Shown here piece after piece: positions 19,448 through 27,332 of a DNA stretch of 31,690 bases (position 1 is its first letter; each line of letters starts with the position of its first letter). This DNA comes from a virus. The translations under genes were made by a program, and so were the position numbers. Below the pieces are notes generated by a model. It was not told where the DNA came from, did not search any database, and saw only the letters and a program-made list of their open reading frames with translations. Location of the stretch: positions 1-31,690 of IMG/VR virus record IMGVR_UViG_3300042691_004815, one strand, 5' to 3'.

Positions 19448-19848
19448 TGGGACAGAGACATAAACTATATGGGCAGCTAGAAGTTGAAGGCCAAATGCAA
19501 GTTGGTGGTGAGATGGACGTTGCTGGTCAGATGAATGTCGGTGGTGCATTGGTTGTTACTGATGACACTACTACGAATCTACCTAGTGGTACAACAGGAA
19601 GTCTTGTTTACTACAACCCTGCTACTGGTCAACTTACTTATGGTGGTCCACCTCCTGCTCTAGAAAAGGAATTGAGACAAGATTTTGTATCTCCTTATTC
19701 TTATTGTGGTAAGGCAGATGCTGGGGCCTCAGAATCATCAAATGTATGGCTTGTAACAAGAATACAGATACTAGATGACGGAACAACAACTGTACTTACA
19801 GCAAACAATGTAAACTGGACAGGACGATACACACACATATACACATAA
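19447..19848 (+). CDS. Small beta-repeat appendage protein (133 aa)
   Basis: Residues 7-37 contain short repeats of the form GQ/E-M-x-V-GG (GQLEVEGQMQVGG, then EMDVAGQMNVGG), a spacing typical of a stacked beta-solenoid stalk. The rest (SGTTGSLVYYNPATGQLTYGG, then a Lys/Glu segment) resembles fibre-tip or chaperone-like pieces near phage adhesins. It overlaps the preceding fibre gene by TAATG. It may be a fibre subunit or an assembly partner for the 439-aa protein; the exact role cannot be told. Confidence 0.55.
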   Translation: MGQRHKLYGQLEVEGQMQVGGEMDVAGQMNVGGALVVTDDTTTNLPSGTTGSLVYYNPATGQLTYGGPPPALEKELRQDFVSPYSYCGKADAGASESSNVWLVTRIQILDDGTTTVLTANNVNWTGRYTHIYT

Positions 19849-19850
19849 TT

Positions 19851-20141
19851 ATGCCATTAATAAGTTCAAATCCAACAATAGTAGATGGGGTAGAGTACCC
19901 TTACTTTCTAGTAAATCTTTCTATTAGCCCGTATGATCCTCCAAGGGGAGCATCTGTTGCGTTGAGATTAACTCCATACAGAGACTTGGAGTTGGGAGGA
20001 ATAGAGGCTCAGCCTGACTACGCTAAAGCTGTGTCTATACTAGACGTATTTGAGGTAGCAGAAAGCGACCCTGCATTCGAGAAAGCAGTTGTAGGGATTA
20101 TGAATACGCTACAAGAATTTATAACTGACAAAGGACTTTAA
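19851..20141 (+). CDS. Hypothetical protein (96 aa)
   Basis: A small acidic protein beginning MPLISSNPTIVDGVEYPYFL, with a beta-rich first half and a helical second half (DPAFEKAVVGIMNTLQEFI). It has no Cys, membrane segment or recognised domain. It lies two bases after one appendage gene and three bases before the first of the paired adhesins, so it probably belongs to the same structural set, perhaps as an adaptor or assembly factor. That role comes only from position. Confidence 0.5.
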   Translation: MPLISSNPTIVDGVEYPYFLVNLSISPYDPPRGASVALRLTPYRDLELGGIEAQPDYAKAVSILDVFEVAESDPAFEKAVVGIMNTLQEFITDKGL

Positions 20142-20143
20142 TC

Positions 20144-21769
20144 ATGGGATTAAGAGTTGCAGTAGCTAATGGGAATTGGAGTAATACAGCCACTTGGAAC
20201 GGAGGTGTTTTACCTGCCGTAGGAGATGTTGTTGCTTCTAATAATTTTACTGTAACCATTGATCAGAATATAAATGTAGATACACTTACTAATGCTGCTC
20301 AAGCTTTAGTAGGAGCAGTTCCTAACATGACTTCTGCAACTACACCAAGTGGTATTGTAACAGCTAGTCAAGGCGAAACAGGTAATTTTGCGGCATGGAA
20401 AGCATTTGAATCAGATATTAATACAGAGTGGACACCTTCTGGAGCAGCTTGGATTGCTTATGAATTTCCTACACCTAAAGCAATTAATCAGTATACTGTA
20501 GGAACTTATGGTGGACTTACAGGGAGTTGGACATTTGAGGGATGGAATGGAAGTACTTGGATAGTGCTTCACACTGTTGTTAGTACAAGTTTTAATTACA
20601 CGTCCCCCTTAATTGGTAATAGCACTTTATATATTAAGTATCGTTTAAATTATAGTCCAAGTGCACCGCCTCGAGTGTTCGCAATTCAATTCTATGAATA
20701 CCTAAGTACATCACCAGCAGTAGCAGGAGGTGGATTTATACTTAATAGTGGAGTAACTGTTACTTGCACTAACTCTATTAACGGATTTGTTTCAGGTAGC
20801 AACTCTCTAGGTGGATTGATTGTATTCAGTTTAACTACAGGGCAGTCTGCAACATTAATAGGGAATACGCAAGTTACTATTTTAAGTAACGCACGAGTTG
20901 TTTATTTCAATGGAATAGGAACATTAAATTGGATAGGCAACTGGGAAGGTGTTGGTAGCGGACAAAACTCGGAAGCGGTATTTGTTAATACCGGAACGAA
21001 TGGTGGAATTGTAAATTTTACAGGCAATATGACATTGAACTCTAGTGTCATAAGACCGATAGTAAGTATAAATAAAATATTTACCTTTAATATGACAGGT
21101 AATATTGATTATCTTCAGTCATCTGGGAATAGTATTGCAGCAAGCCCTTTTAGTATTAATACTTCTTTTAACTTTTATCTTGTCGGTGCTATTTATGGGA
21201 GCAGGAGTGCCGTAATAAGTACAACTCAAACTATTTATTTCAACCAAGTAGGATTAATAATGGCGAGAATTAACAATGTCAATGTTAGTTCTGTGGTCCT
21301 ATCGTCTACAAGTAACTCTTCAATACATTTAATGAGTGGACCTTTTATATCAGATATATATGGGGCACTTCCTTTTTATGTTTCTAGAATGAACTATATA
21401 AAAACTTTAGGTTCTTACTTTGAGTTTAGAAACAGTTCAACTAACGGAGCATTGCCTCCTGCTGCTCCTGCCCCTGCAATACGAATGAGTTCTCCAGAGG
21501 TAGTGTCAGATTTACCAGCGGTATCCAATGTGAGATTTGGAGTAGTATATGGCGTAGGCTCATTTACAGGGACAATGAGAGTGCCAGCTGCTAGCAATGT
21601 AAGATTAGGCGTAGACGTTGACAATACGGTAGGCACTGGTGCAGTAACAGCAGCTGATGTTTGGAATGTTTTGACTAGCGGTTTAAATACCTCTGGTAGT
21701 ATAGGTGAAAGATTAAAAAATACAAGTACCGTTGATTCAACAGGGGATCAACTAGCAGCACTAATATAA
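20144..21769 (+). CDS. Adhesin / receptor-binding fibre, paralogue A (541 aa)
   Basis: The N-terminal 45 residues (NGNWSNTATWNGGVLP, ASNNFTVTIDQNINVD) are shared with the following gene and resemble the entry strands of G8-like or beta-helix adhesins. Residues about 65-185 look like an F5/8 type C (discoidin) sugar-binding domain: TTPSGIV, WKAFESD, WIAYEFP, YTVGTYGG, SWTFEGWNGSTW, LYIKYRL. The centre has stacked beta-helix-like rungs of the TLNWIGN and TFNMTGNI kind. The C-terminal 120 residues (SYFEFRN, SNVRFG, DVWNV, GSIGERLKN) are again shared. It probably binds a surface glycan on the host. No GGNCTCAG octamer occurs here, unlike most of the window. Confidence 0.68.
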   Translation: MGLRVAVANGNWSNTATWNGGVLPAVGDVVASNNFTVTIDQNINVDTLTNAAQALVGAVPNMTSATTPSGIVTASQGETGNFAAWKAFESDINTEWTPSGAAWIAYEFPTPKAINQYTVGTYGGLTGSWTFEGWNGSTWIVLHTVVSTSFNYTSPLIGNSTLYIKYRLNYSPSAPPRVFAIQFYEYLSTSPAVAGGGFILNSGVTVTCTNSINGFVSGSNSLGGLIVFSLTTGQSATLIGNTQVTILSNARVVYFNGIGTLNWIGNWEGVGSGQNSEAVFVNTGTNGGIVNFTGNMTLNSSVIRPIVSINKIFTFNMTGNIDYLQSSGNSIAASPFSINTSFNFYLVGAIYGSRSAVISTTQTIYFNQVGLIMARINNVNVSSVVLSSTSNSSIHLMSGPFISDIYGALPFYVSRMNYIKTLGSYFEFRNSSTNGALPPAAPAPAIRMSSPEVVSDLPAVSNVRFGVVYGVGSFTGTMRVPAASNVRLGVDVDNTVGTGAVTAADVWNVLTSGLNTSGSIGERLKNTSTVDSTGDQLAALI

Positions 21770-21770
21770 T

Positions 21771-23588
21771 ATGGCATTAAGAGCAGCAGTTGCAAACGGA
21801 AACTGGTCGAATCCAGCAATATGGAACGATGGAGTATTGCCTACTGTAGGGGATATAGTTGCATCTAATAATTTTACTGTAACTATTGATCAGAATATCA
21901 ATGTAGAATTGATAACGAACACGGTTCAGAGTCCTGTTATTGCAACCCCAGCAATGACATCTAATACTACTCCAAGTGGTATTGTTTCTGCAAGTTCATA
22001 TTTTAGCAATAATCCGACCTTTTTGCCTTTTAATGCTTTTGCTAGAGGGGGGAATGATTGGTTGTCAAATGGGGTTACTGGGTGGTTAGCTTATCAATTC
22101 CCAGCCTTGAAAAAAATAAATAAGTATCAAGTTCAGGCTCCAAGTAACGGAAGCCCAACAAGTGTTCCTAGAAATTGGACGTTTGAGGCGTGGGATGGCT
22201 CTAGCTGGGTTGTCTTAGATACTGTAACTGGTAATTCAGGAACAGCGACAGTTACGAGAACATTCACAAATACAACTGCATATATACAATATAGAATTAA
22301 TATTACACTAAACAATGGGAATACGTCATACGTTGGTATATCAGAATTGTATTTATACGAAGCAAATGACTACGGAGCAAACACAATAGCAGGTGGTGGA
22401 TTCATATTACCTTCTGGCATTACGCTAACTACTACAGGAGCAATAGGACTATCTGCTGCGTCCACTGACTTAATAACTTTTTCAAGTAATGGTACAGCAA
22501 CAATAAACTGTGGTACTGGAAACATAATAAGACCTACAACATCATCAACCGCTTTATCTACAATAAAGGTTACAGGTGGAGGCACATTAAATGTGATAGG
22601 CAATCTAGAACCAAGTAGCACTCCGGGTGCAACTGGTGTATCTAATAGTAGAAATATACACGTTCTCACTGCGGCAAATGCAACAGTCAATGTAACAGGA
22701 AGAATATATGGTGGATTTTCAAATGCTATATTTACAGATGTATCTTGTACATTAAATGTTATTGGTAATGTATTGGGTTCTACAAACAATGGACCAGTTG
22801 CAGGTATTTGGTTTGGTGCAGGAGGCACATTGAATGTTACCGGAAATGTTTATGGAAGTTCTTCATTTAATAACAATGGTTACGGAATTTATTTTAACGT
22901 AGGTAATCTTAATATTACTGGGAACGTATATGGCGGTGAAAATTTTGGGAGTGCTGATTGGGGAATACAAATAGTAGGTATTGCTACCGTTTATGTTACA
23001 GGTAATCTATATGCAGGAAACTCTCCTACTACAAATAACAATCCTGCAATAAACTGTACTACCGCTTCTTACATAAATCAAGTAGGAGCTATATATGCAG
23101 GAAGAAACTCTGTAGGTTTTGTTTCGTCTAACGCCTCTGCTATAAACTTATTGTCAGGCCCTTTTGTATGTAATGAATATGGATTCGTGCCATTTCAATG
23201 TGTCCGAATGCACTTAATACCATCAAATACTTCTTACTTTGAGTTTAGAGATGAAACCACTAATGGTGCGGTACAGCCTGGTGCAATTGCCCCAGCCGCA
23301 CGGATGTTACAACCTGGTTATGCTGTCGATGCACCTACTGTAAACAACGTAAGATTTAATACGGTGTATGCGTCTGGGACATTAACAGGAACATTGCGTA
23401 TGCCTAGTCCTGCGTCTGTAGCGTTCGGTGTACCTGTAGACAACACAATTGGAACGGCAGTTCTTTCACCTCAAGATGTGTGGAACGTGCAGACTAGTGC
23501 ATTAAATACAGCTGGATCTATAGGAAAGCGTTTAAAGAATGCTGCTACTGTAGATAGTACCGGAGACCAATTATCAGCATTATTATAA
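21771..23588 (+). CDS. Adhesin / receptor-binding fibre, paralogue B (605 aa)
   Basis: It starts one base after paralogue A ends and repeats its layout: near-identical N-terminus (ANGNWSN, VASNNFTVTIDQNINV), discoidin-like domain (about residues 65-205, with WLAYQFPALKKINKYQ and WTFEAWDGSSW), beta-helix and conserved C-terminus (SYFEFRD, NVRFN, DVWNVQTS, STGDQLSALL). The helix is clearer here, with at least six rungs of the form LNVTGNVYGG about 20-35 residues apart. The DNA of the two N-terminal segments is still similar (20234-20280 against 21860-21906), while the centres have diverged. This looks like tandem duplication followed by specialisation for different glycans. Confidence 0.68.
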   Translation: MALRAAVANGNWSNPAIWNDGVLPTVGDIVASNNFTVTIDQNINVELITNTVQSPVIATPAMTSNTTPSGIVSASSYFSNNPTFLPFNAFARGGNDWLSNGVTGWLAYQFPALKKINKYQVQAPSNGSPTSVPRNWTFEAWDGSSWVVLDTVTGNSGTATVTRTFTNTTAYIQYRINITLNNGNTSYVGISELYLYEANDYGANTIAGGGFILPSGITLTTTGAIGLSAASTDLITFSSNGTATINCGTGNIIRPTTSSTALSTIKVTGGGTLNVIGNLEPSSTPGATGVSNSRNIHVLTAANATVNVTGRIYGGFSNAIFTDVSCTLNVIGNVLGSTNNGPVAGIWFGAGGTLNVTGNVYGSSSFNNNGYGIYFNVGNLNITGNVYGGENFGSADWGIQIVGIATVYVTGNLYAGNSPTTNNNPAINCTTASYINQVGAIYAGRNSVGFVSSNASAINLLSGPFVCNEYGFVPFQCVRMHLIPSNTSYFEFRDETTNGAVQPGAIAPAARMLQPGYAVDAPTVNNVRFNTVYASGTLTGTLRMPSPASVAFGVPVDNTIGTAVLSPQDVWNVQTSALNTAGSIGKRLKNAATVDSTGDQLSALL

Positions 23589-23589
23589 T

Positions 23590-23799
23590 ATGAAACAATT
23601 TATAAAAGAAATGTTCTCTGGAAGTGACGGTGTGTCACATAAGAGAGTTTTAGGGACTATTGGGTTTCTATGCATCATTGTTTTTATGTTTAAAACAGAA
23701 AAGAATGAAGCTGTAGAGGCTGTTGAGTTTGTGACCATGACAATGGTTGCTGGTTCTGTTGCAGAAAAATTTGTAAGAAGATATGAAAAAGGATCCTAG
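23590..23799 (+). CDS. Candidate holin (69 aa)
   Basis: A short protein with a basic N-terminus (FIKEMFSGSDGVSHKRVLG), a clear hydrophobic helix (TIGFLCIIVFMF), an acidic turn (KTEKNEAVEAVE), a second mildly hydrophobic helix (FVTMTMVAGSVAEKF) and a basic tail. Two helices with a charged end fit class II/III holins, which open the membrane for an endolysin without a signal peptide like the amidase at 17478. The separation from the amidase by the adhesin genes is unusual but not unknown. A different small membrane protein remains possible. Confidence 0.5.
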   Translation: MKQFIKEMFSGSDGVSHKRVLGTIGFLCIIVFMFKTEKNEAVEAVEFVTMTMVAGSVAEKFVRRYEKGS

Positions 23800-24088
23800 A
23801 TTAGCAAGGGCTGGGGTCTCAGGTTATAATAAACCCAAGGCCACTCCTAGTCATCCCAAGAAAAGTCACATAGTAGTGGCAAAAGAAGGTGACAAAGTGA
23901 AGACTCTTCGCTTTGGACAACAAGGCGTTAAAACAAATCAAACTGCTGGTCAGCGTGAGGCGTTTAAATCTCGTCATGCCAAGAACATTTCTAAGGGAAA
24001 GATGTCTGCTGCCTATTGGGCTGACAAAGTAAAATGGAGTCCAAGCAAGACTGCTTCTCCAAGCAAAAAATGGAAGAAAGGAAGTTAA
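23783..24088 (+). CDS. Basic protein, DUF6321-like (101 aa)
   Basis: It overlaps the holin candidate by 17 bases. The sequence is strongly basic and has the motifs SGYNKPKATPSHPKKSH, VVAKEGDKVKTLRFGQQG, and RHAKNISKGKMSAAYWADK. I know these from a family of small proteins shared by many environmental phages, probably DUF6321; the name is from memory. Function is not known. The folded core appears to be residues 28-85, followed by a Lys/Ser-rich tail. It leads a run of five shorter Lys-rich genes. A GGTCTCAG octamer lies near its start (23815). Confidence 0.65.
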   Translation: MKKDPRLARAGVSGYNKPKATPSHPKKSHIVVAKEGDKVKTLRFGQQGVKTNQTAGQREAFKSRHAKNISKGKMSAAYWADKVKWSPSKTASPSKKWKKGS

Positions 24089-24089
24089 T

Positions 24090-24281
24090 ATGAAAAAATC
24101 TATAAAGAAATCCGCAAGTAGATCCATTAGCGTACCCAAGGGTATGAAAATTGAGATCGAGAAAGAAGAAAGTGCTGCCTACAAGAAGAAAGAAAAGGCA
24201 GAAAAAGCAGCTAAGATGAAGAAGATGGAAAAAATGATTTCCTCTGCTGTGTCAAAAGGTTTATCCAAAAGGAAAAAATAA
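24090..24281 (+). CDS. Lys/Glu-rich helical small protein (63 aa)
   Basis: The sequence is MKKSIKKSASRSIS, a short PKGMKIEIEKEES strand, then an alternating Lys/Glu helix (KKKEKAEKAAKMKKMEKM) and a basic tail. A highly charged single helix or coiled coil is likely. There is no recognised family. It is one base after the previous gene and one base before the next, within a run of tiny basic genes. Being so rich in A it could be a chance frame, but the spacing and the conserved operon style favour a real gene. Confidence 0.55.
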   Translation: MKKSIKKSASRSISVPKGMKIEIEKEESAAYKKKEKAEKAAKMKKMEKMISSAVSKGLSKRKK

Positions 24282-24282
24282 T

Positions 24283-24429
24283 ATGCCACTAGGAAAAAAT
24301 ATATCCAAAAACATTAGCGAATTGTCAAAGAAGAATAAGCAATACGCTAAGCCAGGTGGAAGAACTCCTCGTAGTAAGAAGCAGATTCTTGCAATTGCTA
24401 TTAGTGCTTCCAAAAGAAAGAAAAAATAA
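24283..24429 (+). CDS. Tiny basic protein (48 aa)
   Basis: Starts MPLGKNISKNISELSKKN and ends ISASKRKKK, with KPGGRTPRSKKQ in the middle. It is strongly basic, has one short hydrophobic piece (ILAIAI) and no Cys. I recall similar peptides beginning MPLxKNxSxNI from Bacteroidota and marine phages, but no function. The ATG is one base after the preceding stop. Confidence 0.6.
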   Translation: MPLGKNISKNISELSKKNKQYAKPGGRTPRSKKQILAIAISASKRKKK

Positions 24430-24443
24430 TTATATTTGTATAT
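24424..24443 (+). repeat. 20-bp repeat, copy 2 (copy 1 at 3202-3221)
   Basis: The 20 bases here are identical to 3202-3221 and include the -7 element TATATTTG. Both copies end at or just inside a start codon, so this looks like a reused promoter cassette rather than a chance repeat. Confidence 0.75.
24431..24438 (+). promoter_or_regulatory. Promoter -7 element before the 41-aa gene
   Basis: TATATTTG matches the Bacteroidota -7 consensus and lies three bases before the ATG at 24442 (six before the ATG at 24445). I see no TTTG at the proper upstream distance, so this may be a weaker promoter than those at 3185 and 29958. Confidence 0.5.
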
Positions 24444-24567
24444 GATGTACGGAAAGAAAGCTAGTGGTAAGGCGATGCCTAAAGCTGGCAAAATGATGGA
24501 AAAGCCTATGGCTAAAGCTATGGTTGCCAAGAAAATGATGGCTAAGAAGTCAGCTAAGAAAAAGTAA
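24442..24567 (+). CDS. Met/Lys-rich histone-tail-like peptide (41 aa)
   Basis: The peptide is made almost only of Lys, Met, Ala, Gly, Pro and Ser: MMYGKKASGK, then repeated xAKxM and KPMAKAM units and a KKSAKKK end. The composition recalls histone H1 tails or DNA-condensing peptides, though similar low-complexity peptides in phages have no proven role. ATG at 24442 or 24445 could be the start, as both follow the -7 element closely. The stop overlaps the next start as TAATG. Confidence 0.55.
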   Translation: MMYGKKASGKAMPKAGKMMEKPMAKAMVAKKMMAKKSAKKK

Positions 24568-24710
24568 TGGCGAAAAAAGAGAAACCCTCTTCTAGCTCTT
24601 GGTCTCCTAAACCTAGTATTAAGAGACCAGGAGTTCACGCTAAGACAAAAACTAGCGGAACGAAAGGTAGTAAAAACTACAAAAAACCCTATAGAGGTCA
24701 AGGAAAATGA
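24567..24710 (+). CDS. Tiny basic protein (47 aa)
   Basis: It starts MAKKEKPSSSSWSPKPSIKR and ends KNYKKPYRGQGK, with PGVHAKTKTSGTKGSKN between. The PGVHAKTKTS and YRGQG pieces are familiar from small phage proteins of unknown function, which argues that this is a real gene rather than an A-rich chance frame. TAATG joins it to the previous gene, ATGA to the next. Confidence 0.65.
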   Translation: MAKKEKPSSSSWSPKPSIKRPGVHAKTKTSGTKGSKNYKKPYRGQGK

Positions 24711-24856
24711 AACAAGGATTGTATGCAAACATTCACGCCAAACGTAAGCGTATTGCTGAGGGAAGCGGAGAGAAGATGAGAAAGCCTGGGTCAAAAGGTT
24801 CTCCCACAACAAAAGCATTTAAACAGTCTGCAAAGACGGCAAAGAAGCGAGGTTAG
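24707..24856 (+). CDS. Tiny basic protein (49 aa), conserved phage family
   Basis: The peptide MKQGLYANIHAKRKRI, then GSGEKMRKPGSKG and FKQSAKTAKK, matches a small basic family I have seen repeatedly in phage genomes (MKxGLYANIHAKxxRI). Its function is unknown. The stop codon TAG is in the loop of the terminator hairpin, so this is the last gene of the transcript. Confidence 0.7.
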   Translation: MKQGLYANIHAKRKRIAEGSGEKMRKPGSKGSPTTKAFKQSAKTAKKRG

Positions 24857-24873
24857 TCTCGCTTTTGTTTTTT
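24845..24873 (+). terminator. Intrinsic terminator
   Basis: AAGCGAG (24845-24851) and CTCGCTT (24858-24864) form a perfect 7-bp stem with the 6-base loop GTTAGT, followed by a T-rich tract to 24873 broken by one G. The stop codon of the 49-aa gene lies in the loop. It closes the lysis and basic-protein block. Confidence 0.78.
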
Positions 24874-24893
24874 ACCAAAATTTAGTATCTTTG
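24864..24893 (+). promoter_or_regulatory. Bacteroidota-type promoter for the second adhesin block
   Basis: TTTG at 24864-24867, an 18-base spacer and TATCTTTG at 24886-24893 fit TTTG-N-TAnnTTTG. The -33 element is inside the T tract of the terminator. The ATG at 24898 is four bases downstream, again giving a nearly leaderless message. Confidence 0.68.
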
Positions 24894-24897
24894 TTAT

Positions 24898-25173
24898 ATG
24901 CAAGAAGTATTTTCAAGAACCTTAGATTATTCAGCAGGATTAACAGGTTCTACTATGATATATGGCACGTCTCCGATTACCGGAGCATTTCAGAGTTTTA
25001 TTGTAAATGAGGATGCTGTTATTGCTGCCGCCTTAGATAAAAATGGTGTTAATATCGTATCTAGATTTGGGGCTCAGACCCTAAACAGAGGTGCATATTG
25101 GGTAATGCCTAAAGGTGACTACATAACTTCAATAACACTTACAAGCGGATCTGTGATTGCCTACGGTATATGA
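24898..25173 (+). CDS. Hypothetical small beta-rich structural protein (91 aa)
   Basis: This compact chain is rich in Ser, Thr, Gly, Ile and Val (VFSRTLDYSAGLTGSTMIYG, FGAQTLNRGAYWVMPKGDYI, SGSVIAYGI) and looks like an all-beta fold without Cys or membrane segments. It is the first gene after a terminator and promoter, and overlaps the 720-aa fibre gene as ATGA. It may be an adaptor, a fibre subunit or a decoration protein. I cannot name a family. Confidence 0.5.
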   Translation: MQEVFSRTLDYSAGLTGSTMIYGTSPITGAFQSFIVNEDAVIAAALDKNGVNIVSRFGAQTLNRGAYWVMPKGDYITSITLTSGSVIAYGI

Positions 25174-27332
25174 TAGGACCAAACCTAAATATACCCAATC
25201 CCATAAGAGCAGCAGCAACATCAACTGTTACTGTAACTCTATTACCTGCAACTAATGTCGGGGCAACTTTCTTTACAGCCAATTGGGGACCTCTTCCAAA
25301 GGCTTATTACTACCTTATAGATCTTAGTACTTCTCCCACATTTGCTACGTTTGTTTATGAAAACCTTGAAGTAACAGGAGACTCCTATCAGTTTATAAAT
25401 TTAACTAATGGAGTAACTTATTACTACAGAGTTTCTGCTGTCATAGACACACAATTTTTAAATTTCCACGACCAATTTAATAACTCTACTGGCTATATTG
25501 AAGTAAACACTAGTTCAGACAATAGATCCGACTTGTTTGCTGACTTCTCTTTGTTAAACTATCCTGCTGTATATCAAGAGAATAAAGTATTTACCCAGTT
25601 TCCTATTGGGGGTGGTGGTGACTTGGAGTTTCTAAGAAGTACGGCTAAGACAGCCTATGATAAAGATGGCTTTGTTGTTGATGCTCCTTGGAACAATGCG
25701 GCTTGGTCAAATGACTTTAACGATGTTTCTGTTTGGACTGTCAATAATAACATTACTAAAACCCCTAATGTTATAGCAAATCCTTTAGACGGACAAGTAA
25801 ACGCTTGGAAAGTTGAAGCTACTGCTAATGGGGTTTTCTCGTTTTTCGGTAGTCCAGGGGGATCATTTTATTATGGCTATGCACAAACCGAAAGTCTTTT
25901 TGTAAAGGCCGGAAGTTGTTATGTTTTGGGTCTCAGAGACGGCTCTGTAACAGGACAAGAAGTTAAATTCAATATTGCTACTGGTGCTGTTATTTCTTCA
26001 AACGTAGGAAATAGATGGACTATAGAAGAATACGGTGGAGGTTGGTATAGGGTAAGTAAGACAGTTATATCGGGTAGTGGGGCTTCTGGTGTTAGAATAG
26101 AATTTACTGGCGATGAGTCTGGTAGTGCAGCGGTAGCAGGTCAGTTTTGCTACATATATGGCTATCAATGGGAGCAAACAAATAAAACTGCTGCCCCTTG
26201 GTCTCCTCGTCCATACTTCCAATTAACCAATAGATTAAATGTTCCTGCTATGGACCATTACTATGGTAATGAGCAAGGAATAACCATCGAACCAACTAGA
26301 ACAAACCTTGTAAGATATAGTGAAAACATGACTATAACTGGAGGAATTTGGAGTCCTAATGCTAGTGGTACATTGGTTCAAGCTGGAGTTCGTTGTCCTG
26401 ATGGAAGTAATAATTCTTTCAGAATGACTACATCGGGTAGTAATTTTAGTGGTTGGTATCAGTCTATTTCTAATTCAATACAATGTCAAAGCGTCTATGC
26501 TAAATATGAGAATACTCGTTATTTAACTGTTGTTGATGTATTAGGTAATTTCCCTGGTGCTTCTTTTGATTTGATAGATGGAGTGGTATCGGGAACTAGA
26601 GCTGGGCATTTTGCTTATATGGAAAATGTTGGTAATGGTTGGTTTAGATGCGTATGGTGGAACCCAACAATAGATTACTTCTTAGTTCAATTTTGGCTAA
26701 GTAATTCCTCTTTAAGTAATATTACTCCAGCAGGAGGAACTGTTTTACTATGGGGACCACAAGCTGAAACAATGGTCCCAAGATCTTCAAACACAAGAGC
26801 AACTAGTTATATTAGAACTTGGGCTACAACAGTTACAAGAGGTGCGGATCAGTTGACAAAAAGTGGAATTTCTAGCCTTATTGGTGCTACAGCAGGAACT
26901 GCTTTTATAGAATACATTCACAACCCATATAACGAGGGAACAGTATTTGGTTGGAGATCAGCGAATACTCCTTATTGGGCACATTCTTCTGGTGTATTTA
27001 ACAATGGAGGTGGATTCTTATGGTGGCAGACTTATTCTGGAGGTACTTATCAAGGCAACCTAGCTATAGATATGTCTCCGTATGCTTTTGGAAGTAGAAT
27101 AAAAATAGCTTTAGTATATACTACAACAACTCAAAAGTTATTCATAAATGGCGTACTCAAAGGTAGTCATACAATAGGAGCAATGTCTTTGAATATGGAT
27201 GCAATTAGAGTATTGAGTTACGAGGGTTCCACTTCAGAGGTAGAGCCATACAATAACACAACTAAACTTTTTGCGGTTGGAATTGCTAAGAGAGCATTTA
27301 CAGACGCAGAAGCAATAGCAATAACATCATAA
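25170..27332 (+). CDS. Tail fibre with fibronectin III, repeated lectin-like modules and LamG-like tip (720 aa)
   Basis: Residues about 15-95 look like a fibronectin type III domain (ATFFTANWGPL, YYYLIDLS, LTNGVTYYYRVSAV). Two related modules follow at about 172-340 and 378-550, each with a W-S/P-N opening, a SVYAK or LFVKAG strand, a GNGWFR or GGGWYR motif and a closing YGYQWE or WGPQAE. This module is common in marine-phage fibres and is presumed to bind carbohydrate. The last 160 residues (TAFIEYIHNPYNEG, KIALVYTT, QKLFINGVLKG, FTDAEAIAI) are concanavalin/LamG-like. It is probably a receptor-binding fibre working with or instead of the 20144/21771 pair. A GGTCTCAG octamer occurs at 25929, inside the first module; the remaining two-thirds of the gene has none. 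Confidence 0.68.
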   Translation: MIGPNLNIPNPIRAAATSTVTVTLLPATNVGATFFTANWGPLPKAYYYLIDLSTSPTFATFVYENLEVTGDSYQFINLTNGVTYYYRVSAVIDTQFLNFHDQFNNSTGYIEVNTSSDNRSDLFADFSLLNYPAVYQENKVFTQFPIGGGGDLEFLRSTAKTAYDKDGFVVDAPWNNAAWSNDFNDVSVWTVNNNITKTPNVIANPLDGQVNAWKVEATANGVFSFFGSPGGSFYYGYAQTESLFVKAGSCYVLGLRDGSVTGQEVKFNIATGAVISSNVGNRWTIEEYGGGWYRVSKTVISGSGASGVRIEFTGDESGSAAVAGQFCYIYGYQWEQTNKTAAPWSPRPYFQLTNRLNVPAMDHYYGNEQGITIEPTRTNLVRYSENMTITGGIWSPNASGTLVQAGVRCPDGSNNSFRMTTSGSNFSGWYQSISNSIQCQSVYAKYENTRYLTVVDVLGNFPGASFDLIDGVVSGTRAGHFAYMENVGNGWFRCVWWNPTIDYFLVQFWLSNSSLSNITPAGGTVLLWGPQAETMVPRSSNTRATSYIRTWATTVTRGADQLTKSGISSLIGATAGTAFIEYIHNPYNEGTVFGWRSANTPYWAHSSGVFNNGGGFLWWQTYSGGTYQGNLAIDMSPYAFGSRIKIALVYTTTTQKLFINGVLKGSHTIGAMSLNMDAIRVLSYEGSTSEVEPYNNTTKLFAVGIAKRAFTDAEAIAITS

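Noticed and set aside
20144-23588. A diversity-generating retroelement acting on the duplicated adhesins
   Set aside because: No reverse transcriptase gene or short template repeat with A-specific changes is visible, and differences between the copies include length changes and all kinds of substitutions.
24261-24818. 185-aa frame on the - strand
   Set aside because: It is antisense to four tiny Lys-rich genes; Lys codons read backwards give Phe and Leu, which explains its length and hydrophobic content. The + strand frames have stop/start coupling and recognisable motifs.
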